Positions 33,290-45,710 are shown, numbered from the stretch's first letter. The stretch: 64,000 nucleotides of DNA from Branchinecta lynchi (GCA_023053575.1 JAKZAP010000009.1:16597869-16661868); one strand, 5' to 3'. Numbers and translations: made by a program. The notes: generated by a model from the sequence alone, not told the origin.

Positions 33290-33430
33290 AGCTCGTGTTC
33301 CACCCTTTTAACCGTAGGAGTTATGCATGACGTCACAGTTTCTGGCTTCTTCGCGTCAAGGATGAAACGAACTTTTCTACTTTCGGCACAATATCACACC
33401 ATGCGCCAATCCCGCCAATCGCGTCACAGA
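33290..33430. mobile_element. GTTACTATT-family element, truncated (copy 6)
   Basis: CTCGTGTTCCACCCTTTTAA, then TGCATGACGTCACAG and a CCAATCGCGTCACAGAG block; the second half is missing. Confidence 0.65.
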
Positions 33431-34544
33431 GTTTATATGTCCACATAAACTGTGGACACTAGCCACAGTTTATATCTTGCTATGTTGTAATTCAGTATTT
33501 GTGTTTTTTTTTTTGTATTTAGCTAATGTAGATCAAATGCAGTTCATGTTTGTTTTTTCTTTCCTTTTTTCTTCTTTTCAAATGGGTATTAAATTTATGA
33601 TCATCCTCATCAGAGATCGTAATTACCAAACTTACCTCGCTCCCAAGCAAACAGCTACTATTAGCAAGGATAAATAATCGCAAGAACCTCCGTCTCCCTA
33701 TCTCTGTAATACGACCATGCGGAGTCGAATATATTCCCGATACCCTGCCCGATGCAAACGAGCTGAGGGTAGGAGCTACCCGGAATATGACAATTCATGA
33801 CAGCTATATCGCAGTCGAGCCACGGAGAAGAAATTTCGAGAGTAACAGCCGATTGGTTGTCTACCATCGTGACGTCAAATATGACGCGCTACAGAGCGAG
33901 TCCTCCACGCCTGTCACAGTTTTTCCTCTGATATGCGGAGCGGCGAAGAGGGAATTAGACGGATATCAAATCAAAGCTCAGCATCTCCCCCCTTGTCACT
34001 AATTATTTTAACAACCAATACAATTTCAGGTTTGTTGTTCATTCCAGAATCAGAATCAGAATCGTTTTTATTTGCCCAATATATTTACACAAGGGACAAA
34101 AATAACCTGGGAGGTCAACAATTTGTACGCGTCATGAAAATAACACTTAATATATACAATTTATTCGTATCGTGTCAAAATGCTTCATTGTCTTCTTCTT
34201 CTTCTATTTTCAGGTTGTGATGACGGATGAAATATGGCACAAACGACATTCTGTAGCGTTGACTTGATATTGTCGGTGGTGTTTAAAGGAGTTGATCGAG
34301 TCCCTTCAGTTTTTGTGCCTGTTCGGTCCCTTCATTTGTTTCTGTATTTTGTTTTAAGTTTCGTTGTTGATGGTCAATTATTTAGATGTTGTTAGCTATT
34401 AATGTGTGTTTATTTATCTTCTTTTTGGTGCCTACTATCTAGCTATTGCTATTGTCGCAGTAAATGCAGCTCCGCTCAGTTTTGTCGGGGTAACCATAGT
34501 CGGTGCATGGGACCAAAGATGGAGGTTTTTTGGATTATTAGTTC

Positions 34545-34645
34545 TTGCTATTAGTTACTATTTCGAGACGGTAGGAACTGTCCTCATAGTAACTTTTCAC
34601 GAGACTGGAACGAAAATAACTAAAAGTTACTATTGTAAAGTTGCG
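34545..34645. mobile_element. GTTACTATT-family fragment (copy 7)
   Basis: GCTATTAGTTACTATTTCGA to TAACTAAAAGTTACTATTG with AACTTTTCACGAGACTGGAA between. Confidence 0.65.
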
Positions 34646-34887
34646 TTTTTCGGCTTGCGATTCTCAACCGGTGCTCGTCACAAGTCGCTTTTACGGAGCG
34701 CATCCTAACACTTGTTCTGTCTTCTGTGGCTTCAAGCGTTTTTAGCTTCCGTATTTCTTTCGACTTCAGCACCGAATCCAAACACAAAAGGAATCGGTAG
34801 AGTATCAAATCCTGTGCAGGGTTCCCTTATGCAAAACACGGGCGCTGAAAACGGGTAACAGCGCAGCGTGTTAGGATTCAAGTTCAA

Positions 34888-35550
34888 AACATCAAACTAA
34901 CCCAGTCCCACTCTGTAACGACTTAGGAACAATGCTTACCCCCTGGATCAGCAGCTTTTTCAACAGTTTCCTCTCTGTGATATTTCAAAGCGTAATTTTT
35001 TGGGCCAGTACATGCTCAATTTACTAGCTTGGACAAAGATAAAAGTGATATTTCTTATAATACTTAGTAGATCCTTATTTTACGCATAAATCAGCTTGTA
35101 TAATTCACATTTGCATAGGTTATTCGTTTTTGAAAGATTTTTGTAGCTATGTTATTTTTTATAACGCTTACTGCATATTCTGGTACATTTTATAATGCAA
35201 GCTAATCAAGCTTCGCAACACTATTCCACAAAGAAAAACTTTTAATAGGCACTTTAAGCCATGGAACTTCTGATGAAACACTAGAACAATCAGGTAAACT
35301 GCTCTGCGGCTTGACTTGACATCTCAAACATATCGTTTTATAGCAAGCATTGCTGGGAGTTTTTGAATTTCCTGCCACGATATCCCAGCTCCTAAGATTT
35401 GGATCGCCGAAATGCCAGAGAGGTAAAGACAAGGGATAACAAGAAAACGGCTGATTTTGTAGCGCCTTCTAAATGAAGTCGGAAATGTTTATTTGTGAAA
35501 CATTTAATACAAAGTAAAGTATAAGAAGTGTCCATTGTGCTTTAAGATAC
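34888..35550 (-). repeat. Arm 2 of the ~650 bp inverted duplication
   Basis: It is the complement of 28975-29640, from AGTGTCCATTGTGCTTTAAG back to CCCAGTCCCACTCTGTAACG. The arms enclose about 5.2 kb that includes TAPT1 exons 29672-29841 and 31028-31178. Confidence 0.85.
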
Positions 35551-35563
35551 GCCCGTCATAAAC

Positions 35564-36128
35564 ATGAGTCCGAACACGCTGTTCTCCGGTAGCAGCCAGA
35601 AGGATCCAGACGAAGAATTTCTAGTCATGAATTTCGGGAAAAAAATACTAAACTCCGATGATCACAGGGACATACTACCGGATTTCATAGAGCAGGAAGA
35701 CGTAAGGGCCACAAGAAGAGCGGCTAAACTTGCTAGTAAACCCCAGCTGAAGCTCCCTCCATCTCAATCATCTGAGCGATATCTGAAATCTTTTGCGCCA
35801 TATTTTATTCGCCATTTTAACTCTGTTTGATTATATTGTTGTTATTTTTATCAGTTGTGACCAAGTTTATATTTTTTTTATTAATAGTGATTTCAGTGTG
35901 TTGTTTCTACACGTAGTCATAAGTATTTGACCCGATGATTGAATACTATTGTAACAGAAACAAATTGTATATAATATTAGCCAAAATTGTACCAAAACTG
36001 TATATGCATGAAGTTTTTAGTATATTATGTACTTGTACGTTAGTGAAATTTTGTTGACGTTTTCCTATGCTATTTTTCGCAATGAAGAATTTTTGGATAA
36101 ATAAAGTGAATTTGAATTTGAATTTTGA
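35564..36128 (+). mobile_element. LINE family 2 relative, C-terminal end and 3' UTR
   Basis: The 88-codon frame ends FGKKILNSDDHRDILPDF ... RYLKSFAPYFIRHFNSV, parallel to FGHKILSSPIHRNILPP ... YELSFVPSFVKLFNAGSIF at the end of copy B. The 3' UTR finishes in AATAAAGTGAATTTGAATTTG, also like copy B (AATAAAGTGAATTGAACTG). Confidence 0.75.
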
Positions 36129-36527
36129 AGAGGGCGGCGGAAACTGCCGCAACACGCCTCCATAACACCAGTGCGTCCAGTCAGCCGAATACGACCCTCA
36201 TAAAATTCCTCTCAGATTAGTTCTTTTTCGGCCGCTAGGTGCGCTATCATAAAGAAAATAATGTCACGTTACTTCTTGTACGTTTATCCAAGTTTGTTTG
36301 GCTATTTTCAATTTCTCTTAGGCCTAGCCATGTTTAAAACTGTTTAAAATGCCTCTTCCCCTACGTTTGCTTTACCCAACTCTGTTCTGTCAAGCGTCAT
36401 CAAGTTTGTCACTCCTGGCTTCCGACTTAATGCTGAGTGCTGACTGACTTATCCACGGGGCTAATACGCGACTTGATATGAAGTTCGACCGGATGACCAC
36501 CCACTGTTTCGACCGGATGACCACCCA

Positions 36528-39172
36528 CTGGGAAAAAAAGGTGGGGGAGTCCTTATTTATGCCCATGAAACTTTAAGAGCAACTAGACTTGATATCCCAT
36601 TTTTAACCGATTACGATGAAATTATGTGGGTCATTTCAAAACCACGACGTCTCCCGAGGAAATTCACTGGTATAGCTTTATGCGTGTATTACTACTCTCC
36701 AGGTCAGACGAGTGAAAATCGCAAAGCATTTGTCGAAAAGTTGCAACTCAGTTCGGATTTTGTTTTGGGTAAATACCCGTCATGCGGAATTTTCATGATG
36801 GGCGATGCTAATGAATTAAAGCTCAATTATCTTGACACTGGAATTGGCCTGAAGCAACTCGTCAATTTTCCCACGACTAAGGGCGGTACCTCTCTTGACC
36901 GAATTTCCACAAATATGTATGAATTTTACAACATGCCTACGGCCGGTGCTCCGATTGGAGGAAGTTACCATTTTTCTCTTGAACTTAACCCCACCAATTC
37001 CATTAAGATTGAGTACACTACAACTGTAAATACCAGTCGACCGATCACAGATGAGGGACTACTAACTTTTGGTCAATGGTTGAGTTGCGAGAAATGGGAA
37101 AAATTCAAAGATGCTAAAAGTAGTAATGAGAAAGCTACTATTTTCCAAGAAACTTTGCGTCAAAATTATAAGGCTTGTTTTCCCGAGAAGTCAACAAAAC
37201 GTTTCTCATCAGATCGACCATATATTTCGCAAGAAGTTAAGAAAATGGTAATGGAAAAACGATGGCTTTTCCGTCAGGGTAATACCAAACAAGCCAACAG
37301 ATTGAAAAACAAGCTCAGAAAAGTCACTCGAAAACATGCAAAAAAATACTTGGAACGTGAAGTTAATCATCTGTATGAGTCCAAACCAAGCCAGTGGTAC
37401 AACTGAATCAAAAGAATGACAGGCAAGGTGGAAAAAGGAGTTGATTTTGGTCTTGACGAAGAAGACGACGTTACTGCCAACTCCCTTAATAAACATTTGG
37501 CTAACATTGTGCAGTCCCTCCCGCCTTTGCTGGGCGAAGAAGTGCCCACCCCGCCCCCTGAGTTTATTGATTTCCCTCTAATATCAGAGTCCCAGGTGTT
37601 TTTTAAATTAAAAAGACTTAAAAGAACAAGCATTACCCCTGTAGATATTCCCGTTGATCTTATTAAAGCATTTCCCGATTATCTCAGTGGCCCACTAACA
37701 CTCCTTTTTAATCAGGTCACAAAAACAGGTGAGTATCCATCAATCTGGAAAAATGGTTTCATTACACCAATACCAAAAAAAGATGCGCCTAATGATTTTT
37801 CGGGCGTCCGACCGATCACCATGACACCCATTTTTAGCAAAGTGTATGAGAGTTTTGTCGCAGCATGGCTGAAAGACCGTATTTTGGAGAAAATTGATCC
37901 GAGGCAGTTTGGAAATATGCCGAACACGTCTACATCTCATTACCTAGTAAGTATAATTGACAAAATCTTACAAAACCTTGATGAACCAGATTCTTGGATT
38001 AATCTTATTGCAATAGATCTAAGAAAAGCTTTTGATTTAACTTGCCATAATATTCTTATAAAAAAACTTCTTGGCCTAGGTGTACACTCATTCCTTGTTC
38101 GTTTAATCGCTAGTTTTCTTTCAGGCAGATGTCAACGGACAAAATATAAGTCCACCTACTCTGATCCACTGCCCATCTTTTGTGGTGTTCCTCAAGGTAC
38201 CCTTTTGGGACCACTTTTGTTCCTTGTCATGATAAATGATTTGGCAACAACACTGGACAACCGTTGGAAGTATGTCGATGACTTGTCACTCATTGAATGC
38301 TGTCGGAAAAACCTCCCAAGCAGTGCAGGTTCACTAATGAATGATATATGTCAAGAGGCAAAGGTGGACAGAATGACTGTCAACTGCGACAAATCTGTAA
38401 TTTTAACCATTTCTTTTTTAAAATCCACGCCAGTTTTTAACCCAATTATTCCCAGCGCTAGTCACGTGACCGAAATCAAACTACTTGGTGTCCATGTAAC
38501 TTCAGATTTGAAGTGGAACAAGCACGTCGATGGCATGTTAAAGAAAACCAATTTGGCCATCAGATCTCTAAAGTTGCTGGCTCGCCATGGAATCCCTGCC
38601 CCACACCTCCTACGCATTTATTTTTCTTTTATTCGTTCGACACTCGAGTACTGCTGCCCTGTATGGCATTTTGGACTGACGAGGGAACAGTCTGACCGGG
38701 TTGAGAGGGTGCAATACCGTGCCCTCCTAGTAATTTCAAAAGCCCCGAAAGTACCATACATATCCCTCCTTAATCAGTTTCAACTTCAAACCCTTCACTC
38801 CCGTCGTTTAAAACTCTCCCTATCTTTTGGACATAAAATCCTGTCGAGCCCCATTCACCGAAATATCCTCCCGCCCCAACATGAACCGGCTCGGTTAAGG
38901 CCAAGCAGGTCCATTGCAGAGCCTGTACCGAAACTTCAACCTGTGACTGCTTCACATGCTCGTTATGAGCTTAGTTTTGTGCCCTCGTTTGTTAAGTTGT
39001 TTAATGCCGGGTCGATTTTTTAGTCTGTAAAATAGTTATCAATTGTATATATTGTATTTTTGTGCATGTTATTTTTGGCTCATCGATTGACATACATGTT
39101 GACAACAAAAACTAATAATCGGCTCTGTCCGTCGCATGTTTTTCGAATAAAGTGAATTGAACTGAATTGAAC
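36528..39172 (+). mobile_element. LINE family 2 copy B, near-intact ORF2 with one nonsense codon
   Basis: One frame runs from GKKGGGVLIYAHETLRATRL (part of the endonuclease domain; MMGDANELKLNYLD and GGSYHFSLELNP follow) through the RT. It is interrupted only by TGA at 37404-37406, where copy A has a Ser codon (YNSIKK). Downstream are FSGVRPITMTPIFSKVYESF, motif A (IDLRKAFDLTCHN), motif B (GVPQGTLLGPLLFLVMINDL), motif C (KYVDDLSLIE) and the thumb/C-terminal part (LEYCCPVWHFGLTREQSDRV), ending TAG at 39021-39023. The 3' UTR ends in GAATTGAACTGAATTGAACT repeats. The 5' part of the endonuclease and ORF1 are missing. It sits in the TAPT1 intron, antisense to the gene. Confidence 0.92.
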
Positions 39173-39677
39173 TGAACTAAGTGAAAGCCTAATCGCCTAC
39201 ATGGTCTACCTTGGAACTGTAGTGCTTTCGGGATGTTTGTCGGTGAGGGTCTTCCTTCTTTGGGGAACTCAGGCGCCGGTCTATCTTCTCTCTTCACACC
39301 CGGATCCTTCGGTCCAGTAATCCACTCCTTGTGATTCTCTCGGGCCCAAACATGCGGCTATCCTTACCTGTGTGGATGGCATGGAACCGCGAGCTGTATT
39401 CAGCATTTGATGTTGGGTAGCTTATTGTTTTTATATTTTTGCCCATACCCATTGTTAGTTGTCAATATTTATTGTTAGTTGTTTAGTATGGCACAAGCTG
39501 GCCGTTTTATTAGATTAAATAAATAAATAAATATTCACCCTTCAGATAACATATACCAAGATCTCTCGTGTGATTATTATTGTTCCTCTAGTCATCGGAT
39601 TTTATGAGGGACGTATTCGAGTTCAACACGCTAATTGCTGAAATCGCAACTTAAGATGGGTTGAACACGGTCACAGT

Positions 39678-39973
39678 GAGCGTGTTCCAACCTCCTCAAG
39701 TAGTAACTATTAGTTACTATTTCCGTTCCAACCTCAGAGAAAGTTACTACGCTGACCGTTCCAACCTTCTTGAAATAGTAACTAATAGTACCTATTTGCT
39801 TACCACGCTCGGGAGCGTAGTAACTACGGATCTCTGTAACGTGATTGGTCAGATTCGACCGTGGCATGGTATCCTGCGGAAAAATAGAAAAATCGTTCCA
39901 GCCTTGACGGCAAAAAGCCAGAATTCGTGGCGTCATGCGTAGTAACTACGGTAAGTAGGATGGAACACGCTCA
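39678..39973. mobile_element. GTTACTATT-family element (copy 8) beside a TAPT1 exon
   Basis: GCGTGTTCCAACCTCCTCAA to AAGTAGGATGGAACACGCTC. It ends 13 bases from the GTAAGT donor of the TAPT1 exon at 39986. Confidence 0.8.
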
Positions 39974-39985
39974 GTATCTACTTAC

Positions 39986-40219
39986 ATTGTTTGACATCAT
40001 AATCGTCAGCAGAGCCTTATTACTTGAGTTGATCGCAACGTTCAGTGTCGTCGCCTGGCACAGAACCAGAGTCGTGTGCAAAACGATGTAAACCAAAGCC
40101 AGCAGAAAGTGAGGGATGACACCGAAGTGCTGTCTTTTCCTTACTCGTGGTTCAGTTGCTGTCCAAAAGAGAGCATCCACTATATCCTGGCCGAAGACCG
40201 AGAAAAGGCGGTCGGCTAC
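39986..40219 (-). CDS. TAPT1: TAPT1 exon, central conserved block
   Basis: A TCCCTTTAG acceptor and an AAT|GTAAGT donor bound 78 codons in phase 0. The product begins VADRLFSVFGQDIVDALFWT, continues ATEPRVRKRQHFGVIPHFLL and a membrane-type segment ALVYIVLHTTLVLCQ, then ATTLNVAINSSNKALLTIMM and SNN. Every one of these strings has a near-identical counterpart in vertebrate TAPT1 (VADRLFSSFGQDILDAL, ATEPKERKR, GVIPHF, QATTLNVAFNS.NK.LLTIMMSNN). This exon alone is sufficient to identify the family. The downstream 8.8 kb intron contains a near-full LINE and an inverted repeat arm. Confidence 0.96.
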
Positions 40220-40224
40220 CTAAA

Positions 40225-41930
40225 GGGAACAAGCTCGTTAGAAGATAGAAAGTAATGAAAACAAAGCTTCATTTCCTACTTGATCCTGGTCCTAGAATAA
40301 TAAGCTAAGAGCTTCGTCACCCTGGGCTCATTTCCTTGCTTTTTGGGTTGCAAAAGTAGAAAAAAGAAAAAGAACAAGATACTAATTCTGAATGTTGGCC
40401 TTTTAAATTCAGGAGATCAATTAGAGCAAAACAGCATGTATAATTATGTTACAGGAGACTTAATTGACCCACAATTGCAGTCTGTTCATCATACACAAGC
40501 TGCCAAAAGCCCATCAAATCTCACGTCCCCTAGGGATTTTCAGTTGTTTGTCGAATAGGCGGATCTTTGAGCCGAGTGTGACCAAGCTGTAGTACAACAA
40601 ACGCACAGATACTTAGTTACGAAACGAACTTCCACAAAATTAACTGCCGAACTTGTCGTTTTTGTCAGAATTACTGTAAAGACATGACATTACAAAGCTA
40701 ATGTCATTGAGATGATCTATCAAAATAAAACGCTAAAAATCTGAAAAATTACAGGAAATACGTGCGCCATTTATTCAAGATTTCAAAGAACGCTGGCACA
40801 AAGCTCTTTATAGCGTTAGGTATTTACTGATAGGCAGGGGTGGCTCGAAGCACTCAGGCCAGGGGGGGGGGGGGGGTGAGAACCCTCATTTCAACGACTC
40901 CTGGATCGTAATAAACGACTCGCACGTACCGACAAAAATGGACTGTTGCCACTACGTGGCAATGGTGCACATTCCCCGCCAACAAATAATAGAGCCGGTG
41001 TAAAATGAGCTGCAATACGTCAGCTGAAATTATTCTTGTAATCAAAATTTTTGTATACATACCTTCATAGCCTCAGTTTTACATTTCAACTTTCGCTAAA
41101 GAGGAAAGCTTACAAAGCCTGTACGTGGGACAAATTAAATCAATCACCGCAGGCGAAATTTCTAGCCTTTAACGTGTTTCAAATCTAAAAAATTCCACGC
41201 CTACTCGCCAAGTAAATGACACACCGTTCCTCTAAATAGAGAATACTACGAAATTCGCTACAGGCGATATTTTGTGAAACGCCGAGGAGCCGAGATGTTT
41301 TTGCGATCCCATTAAAAAGGAAAAAATAGCTATGAAATCACAAATCTGTCCGTCGGAAAAAGTGACAAAATAGGGGCCATAGAAAACAAAGTACACACAA
41401 AGTAGATTTGTTCCGAATTAGTAGCAAAAAAAGTAAGTTTCACGTTAAAAACACGCTTATTCAGAAACAAAAGGGGGAAAACAGGTTTGCCAGTGCATTT
41501 AAACCAAAGTCCGGATTTACGGACGTAACAAACTTTTGGTCTTCGACGACAGGCTTTTACAGATAGAAAAAGACGCCAATTCGCCGACGAGACGATTTGC
41601 GTTTTTTTTCGGGTGTAATTTCACTGCAGTTTTGATGTACTTTTGTTTCATTGTGAAAGTACCGTGTACCGTTTTATTTGTCATTCGACACACTGTACTT
41701 TCGAAAAATAAAGAAGGTAAAGCTACAGTGAGCTACAGCTGAAAAATTGCAACTTAAAACTGGTTTGCAGAATTTGATTCTTTCTGTGTAAAAACAAACC
41801 CTGATTCATTGACGAAACAAATTTTCGGCTTTCGCCCGATAGAAACATATGTCTTTCCCCAATGTAGCATATCCCAGCTCACCTGAAAGATTCAGATCTG
41901 CCGGTAAAAAATAGCTGAATCGGCGCGAAG
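40225..41930. other. TAPT1 intron without recognised elements
   Basis: Mostly unique, AT-rich, with a poly-G tract at 40862-40876. No supported coding potential. Confidence 0.4.
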
Positions 41931-42039
41931 CGTAGCAATTTTTCGTAAAAACAGTCAATTTTTCTTCAAAACAGTCGGTTTTTCGTAAGTCGACTTTTCT
42001 TACAAGCGGACTTAGTTTTGTTTTAATTTGCTCATTGTT

Positions 42040-43085
42040 TGACGGCGTTATTTGTGGTTTTGAATATTCATAGTGGCAGTAGGGATGGTTATCATTGTGT
42101 GTGTGGTAGAAACACCATTTTTTGTGGTGCGTCTTAAGCTCGAGATGATCAAGGTTTGTTGGGCAGTATGGGGGTGGAACAGGTGTTAGATGAGTGACTG
42201 AGAACATATGATTTTTCCAAACCTGGTGCAAAGAGTAAACATTAGGCCAAGTTCCTAGCCGGAATTCCAATAATAATAAGAGGATTGGTGTTTTACTGGT
42301 TTCTAGTGATCGAGAATGGTTTTAAAAGCTAGCAGCTCTTGTTGGCCTAAATCTTGAATACACCAGCATTACGTGATATCCTCCCACCAGATTTTTCAGC
42401 GTCAAGAGTAAGGCCTGAGTGAGTGGTAGCTCAGCCAATACCCAAATTTTAAGTTGGTCGGCGGAACTCCAATAGTAATGACAATAGTAACAATATTAAT
42501 AATATAAAGCAGTAGAGAAGGCTTTCGCCTCTAACAGGGTTACCGATGGGGACTTTTGGGGCTTAAGCGCGAGGTAATCGAGGTTTCTTGGGTAGTATGG
42601 CGGTGGAAATAGGTGTCAAATGCGTGACTGAGAACGCAGATTATTCCCGAACTTGGTGCAAAGAGCAAAACGTTGGGCCACTTAAGTTGGTCGGCGGAAT
42701 TCCGATAATAATGACAATAGTAACAATAATAATAATACAAATCAGCAGAGAAGGCTTTCGCCTCTAAATAGGGTTAACGATGGGGACTTTTTGGGCTTAA
42801 GCCCGTAACCGACGTTTGTTGGGCAGTCTGTGGATAGAAATAGGACTGAATGAATGAAGGATTTATGACGCACTGCCAAAGGGCGTAAGTGCAGTAGAAA
42901 AGGACAAAGAAATATAAAGTAATCGTAAAAGACTCACAAAATATTTTCCATAAACGTTCACTAATTTAGAATGGCACTGATTGATTAAGAATCACATTGA
43001 CTGTGACTGAGAATGCAGACTGTTCCCAAACTTGGTACAAAGAGCAAACCGTTCGGCCGCTAAGGTTGGAAAGGCGGAATTAGAA
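42040..43085 (-). repeat. Three related ~250 bp segments with LINE-like tails
   Basis: GTGACTGAGAACRCAGATT..., CTTGGTGCAAAGAGCAAA and GGCGGAATTCC recur near 42195, 42630 and 43005. The first two are followed by (AAT)n-like runs, and the second and third by GAGAAGGCTTTCGCCTCT and GATGGGGACTTTTGGGGC. They look like tandem 3' ends of a minus-strand non-LTR element, but no coding part is visible. Confidence 0.6.
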
Positions 43086-43207
43086 ACAGTTATAATAATA
43101 TCGTGTGTTTTTTTACCCACTAGACCTCAGGGAGTCCAGTCGGTCAGTAAATTATAATATTCATACTGGGTCTTCTAGGATGAAGTAACAAGAAGACATG
43201 GACTTAC

Positions 43208-43379
43208 CTCTAACATGTTGTAAAAAATGTATAGCTTGATGATGCTCTGACTCTTGATCAGGTGGTAAAGAACGGCAGTGTCAACCTGCAACATCACAAG
43301 AGTTGCGATGATAATGATCAAGGCTTTTAGAAGATCAACGATTTCATGAGAATCCAGGAATCTTTTTCTTCTCTTACTT
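43208..43379 (-). CDS. TAPT1: TAPT1 exon, transmembrane core
   Basis: The acceptor is TTTCTAG before AAGTAAG; the donor is GAG|GTAAGT. It supplies one base to finish a Gly codon, then encodes SKRRKRFLDSHEIVDLLKAL, a hydrophobic IIIIATLVMLQ run, and VDTAVLYHLIKSQSIIKLY followed by IFYNMLE. YHLIK.QS.IKLYI.YNMLE is one of the most conserved blocks of the TAPT1 family (YHLIRGQSVIKLYIIYNMLE). The basic SKRRKR run sits between two membrane segments. An internal CAG|GTTGAC could mimic an acceptor but the reading frame runs through it. Confidence 0.93.
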
Positions 43380-44207
43380 CTAGAAAGTAAGGTTACAAAT
43401 TAATATAAGTATTATAGCCTATCATCATCAAAGATGGACAGTAAAACTTACGGAAATTTTCATCACATGGCATAGCGGCATGACAATTCAGATCGCAGCA
43501 TTAAAGCCGGACTTACTGCTTTCACTCGTTGCTATTCATTGCGTATGCAATAATCCTGCGTTGCATACAGGTGCAAAAAGCTCTGATATTGACACGTTGT
43601 TGCGTTACGTTGCGTATGCGTTTATCTTGCGTTGCGTAAAAGTTGCGTAGCGTATCTTTCAGACCTGCGCGAGAAGCTTTCGCGTTGGATAGTCATTTAC
43701 ATTTTCCTTTCTCAGTTTCTCCTGCTGAATTTTTATCTCTTTCACTAGTAGCAAGTTTGCTTAAAATTGCTAAACAATGGTAATAACAGTTCATTCTATA
43801 AGTTACAGTCTACAAAACCTATGTCGGGCATATTTCCGAGTACGGCCTCCAGTTTTGGCACCCCGGATCTCGCAAAGCTCAAGGATGTAGAATCGAGCGA
43901 ATATTGAGATGATCCTGTAAAATAATACTTGGGCATCATTACTCCACATAAGGCTAAGGTCATGAACGTCACTAAAGCTTTAGCATATACTTAAACAGAA
44001 TCCAGAACCCAGCACCTAAGAAGATCCCGATTTGTTCTCATTTGTTTTAACCGCGTAGCATCTTTTTTAATTTTGTGTTTCTTCCGACTTCGTAGTCTTT
44101 GTCATCCGGTAGTTTAAACATGTTCATGCTGCCCACGGCATAGGCTTACACATCCTATAGCCTACTTAGAGCATTAAGCGAACAACAAACAAAACACTAG
44201 CGCTTAC

Positions 44208-44305
44208 CCAAAACAGAATGAAAACGGTCGGGTCACACATGATATTAGGACACTTGCAAGTCTCAGCGGCAAGTACGTGTAGAGGTAAAGAAACGAGTCA
44301 GCACA
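44208..44305 (-). CDS. TAPT1: TAPT1 exon with a membrane segment
   Basis: The acceptor is TGTTGCAG and the donor GG|GTAAGC. The 98 bases start in phase 0 and end with GG, completed by the A that opens the next exon to give Gly. The product reads CADSFLYLYTYLPLRLASVL and continues ISCVTRPFSFCF, a hydrophobic transmembrane stretch matching the TAPT1 segment CLDAFLYVFTLLPLR. It joins directly after GFFQ of the exon at 53477, across a 9.2 kb intron that holds LINE pieces, an S repeat and a tandem duplication. Confidence 0.9.
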
Positions 44306-44720
44306 CTGCAACACAAACATGGAATAAGATAGGTAGATATCAGGGGAACTGATATCTGATATCAGCCTTACATGAACAAAGGCTGAAACTCTGCATAGAG
44401 TTTGGTATCAAATGTCTGAATCATCCACAAAAATATTTTCCCTTCTGAAAAGCTGTCAAAAAGGCTCCCTCGCAAGGTAGCTACTACGGTTGAAAAGTTG
44501 CAGCCAATTAAATGTGCCCACCAGAGGTTTGCAAAAAGTTTTGTCCCTTCATTTTTAAGATGTATAACGAAGCATAAGCTGAGCTGGTAGTTTAAATTTA
44601 TCATGTTATTTATGGCCGTTGTATATGCGCAGGCCTAATATGTGTGTGCTCATTTATGTCCATGACTATACCGAACAAATTTGGCGTGAGCCACGATCAG
44701 TTTTTGGCGAATAAAAAGAT

Positions 44721-44744
44721 TTATCTATCTATCTATCTATCTAA
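44721..44744. repeat. (TATC)n microsatellite
   Basis: Six to seven tandem TCTA units (TTATCTATCTATCTATC). Confidence 0.8.
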
Positions 44745-44914
44745 CTGGGCGTTTTGTGTATTTGACAAACCTTTCATGTTCCCGAATAGATGATTATTAA
44801 TTCGGGAGCATGAAGGTTTATCAATGGCGCATTTTCTGGTTAGCCTCTCCGATACCGTATATAAACTACTTGATGAGCCTGATACATGACTCAATCTCAT
44901 TTGAGTTGACCTTC

Positions 44915-45705
44915 AAAAAATTAACAACCTTGCTAGGGAATCAGCCGATCGTTGGAAGTTTGTGGACGACATGTCATTGCTTGAAAGGTGCAGAAGGAAT
45001 ATAAGGAGTAGTGCAATGGAAATACTTTAAGATGTTGCTACAGAAGCAGCCCAGTCGAAAATAAAAGTTAGTTCTCAGAAATCTTATATCATAACTGTAA
45101 GTTTCCTTAAATCTTCACAACTCCAATACCAAATGAAATGATTAAAAAAAAAACAACTAACTTTTGTGGATCACACCAGCGAGTGATCTGAAGGGGGGAA
45201 CTCACATCTGTTCGATTATTAAGCAGGCTAGTGCGTCTCTATCTCTCCTTAAACTGTTGTTGAATTTTCATACCCAAAATCACATGTTCTCCGACTTTAT
45301 AGAATAGACTACAATAGTAATTTATTCACTCACACTTTCACGGTTACAGAACCAAAATTAGTGAGTACTGTCATAACATAAACATTTTAAAAGCACGTAC
45401 AAATGGTCAAAGGCTATTTAAAATTTCAACAATCTTTGATATAAAACTATTTTGGTAACGGCTGTGTTTGGCCGCTACTGGTTGGAATGTTGGGACCTTC
45501 GTAGAGACTGCTCGCTCTTGCCTTTCCCTTACATGTCATCAGTACACTGCTTGAGTGTGCTTATTAAGTATGGCACTTTGGCCTGATGGTAGGTCAGACT
45601 GATCGGCTTGAAGCCAGCCAGAAGAGAGCCCGGACAATCACCTACTGCCAGGGCAAAGTGTCTTCTACCATCCTCCTCAATGAATTTCTTAGCAGCCCAG
45701 CACGT
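44915..45705 (+). mobile_element. LINE family 2 remnant
   Basis: Broken frames encode ESADRWKFVDDMSLLERCRR (motif C FVDD), SQKSYIITVSFLKSSQ, SIIKQASASLSLLKLL and, near 45560, WHFGLMVGQTDRLEASQKRA-like sequence in shifted frames. Several stops and indels make it a dead copy. Confidence 0.7.
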
Positions 45706-45710
45706 TAAGC

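Noticed and set aside
41806..42270. Open frame of 154 codons on the minus strand
   Set aside because: Part overlaps the repeated 42-43 kb segments and part the TTTTTCGTAAGTCGACT repeat; there is no domain and no splice support.
43208..43285. Separate 78 bp TAPT1 exon starting at an internal CAG|GTT
   Set aside because: The frame is open upstream and encodes the conserved DLLK...membrane segment, ending at a better acceptor at 43380.
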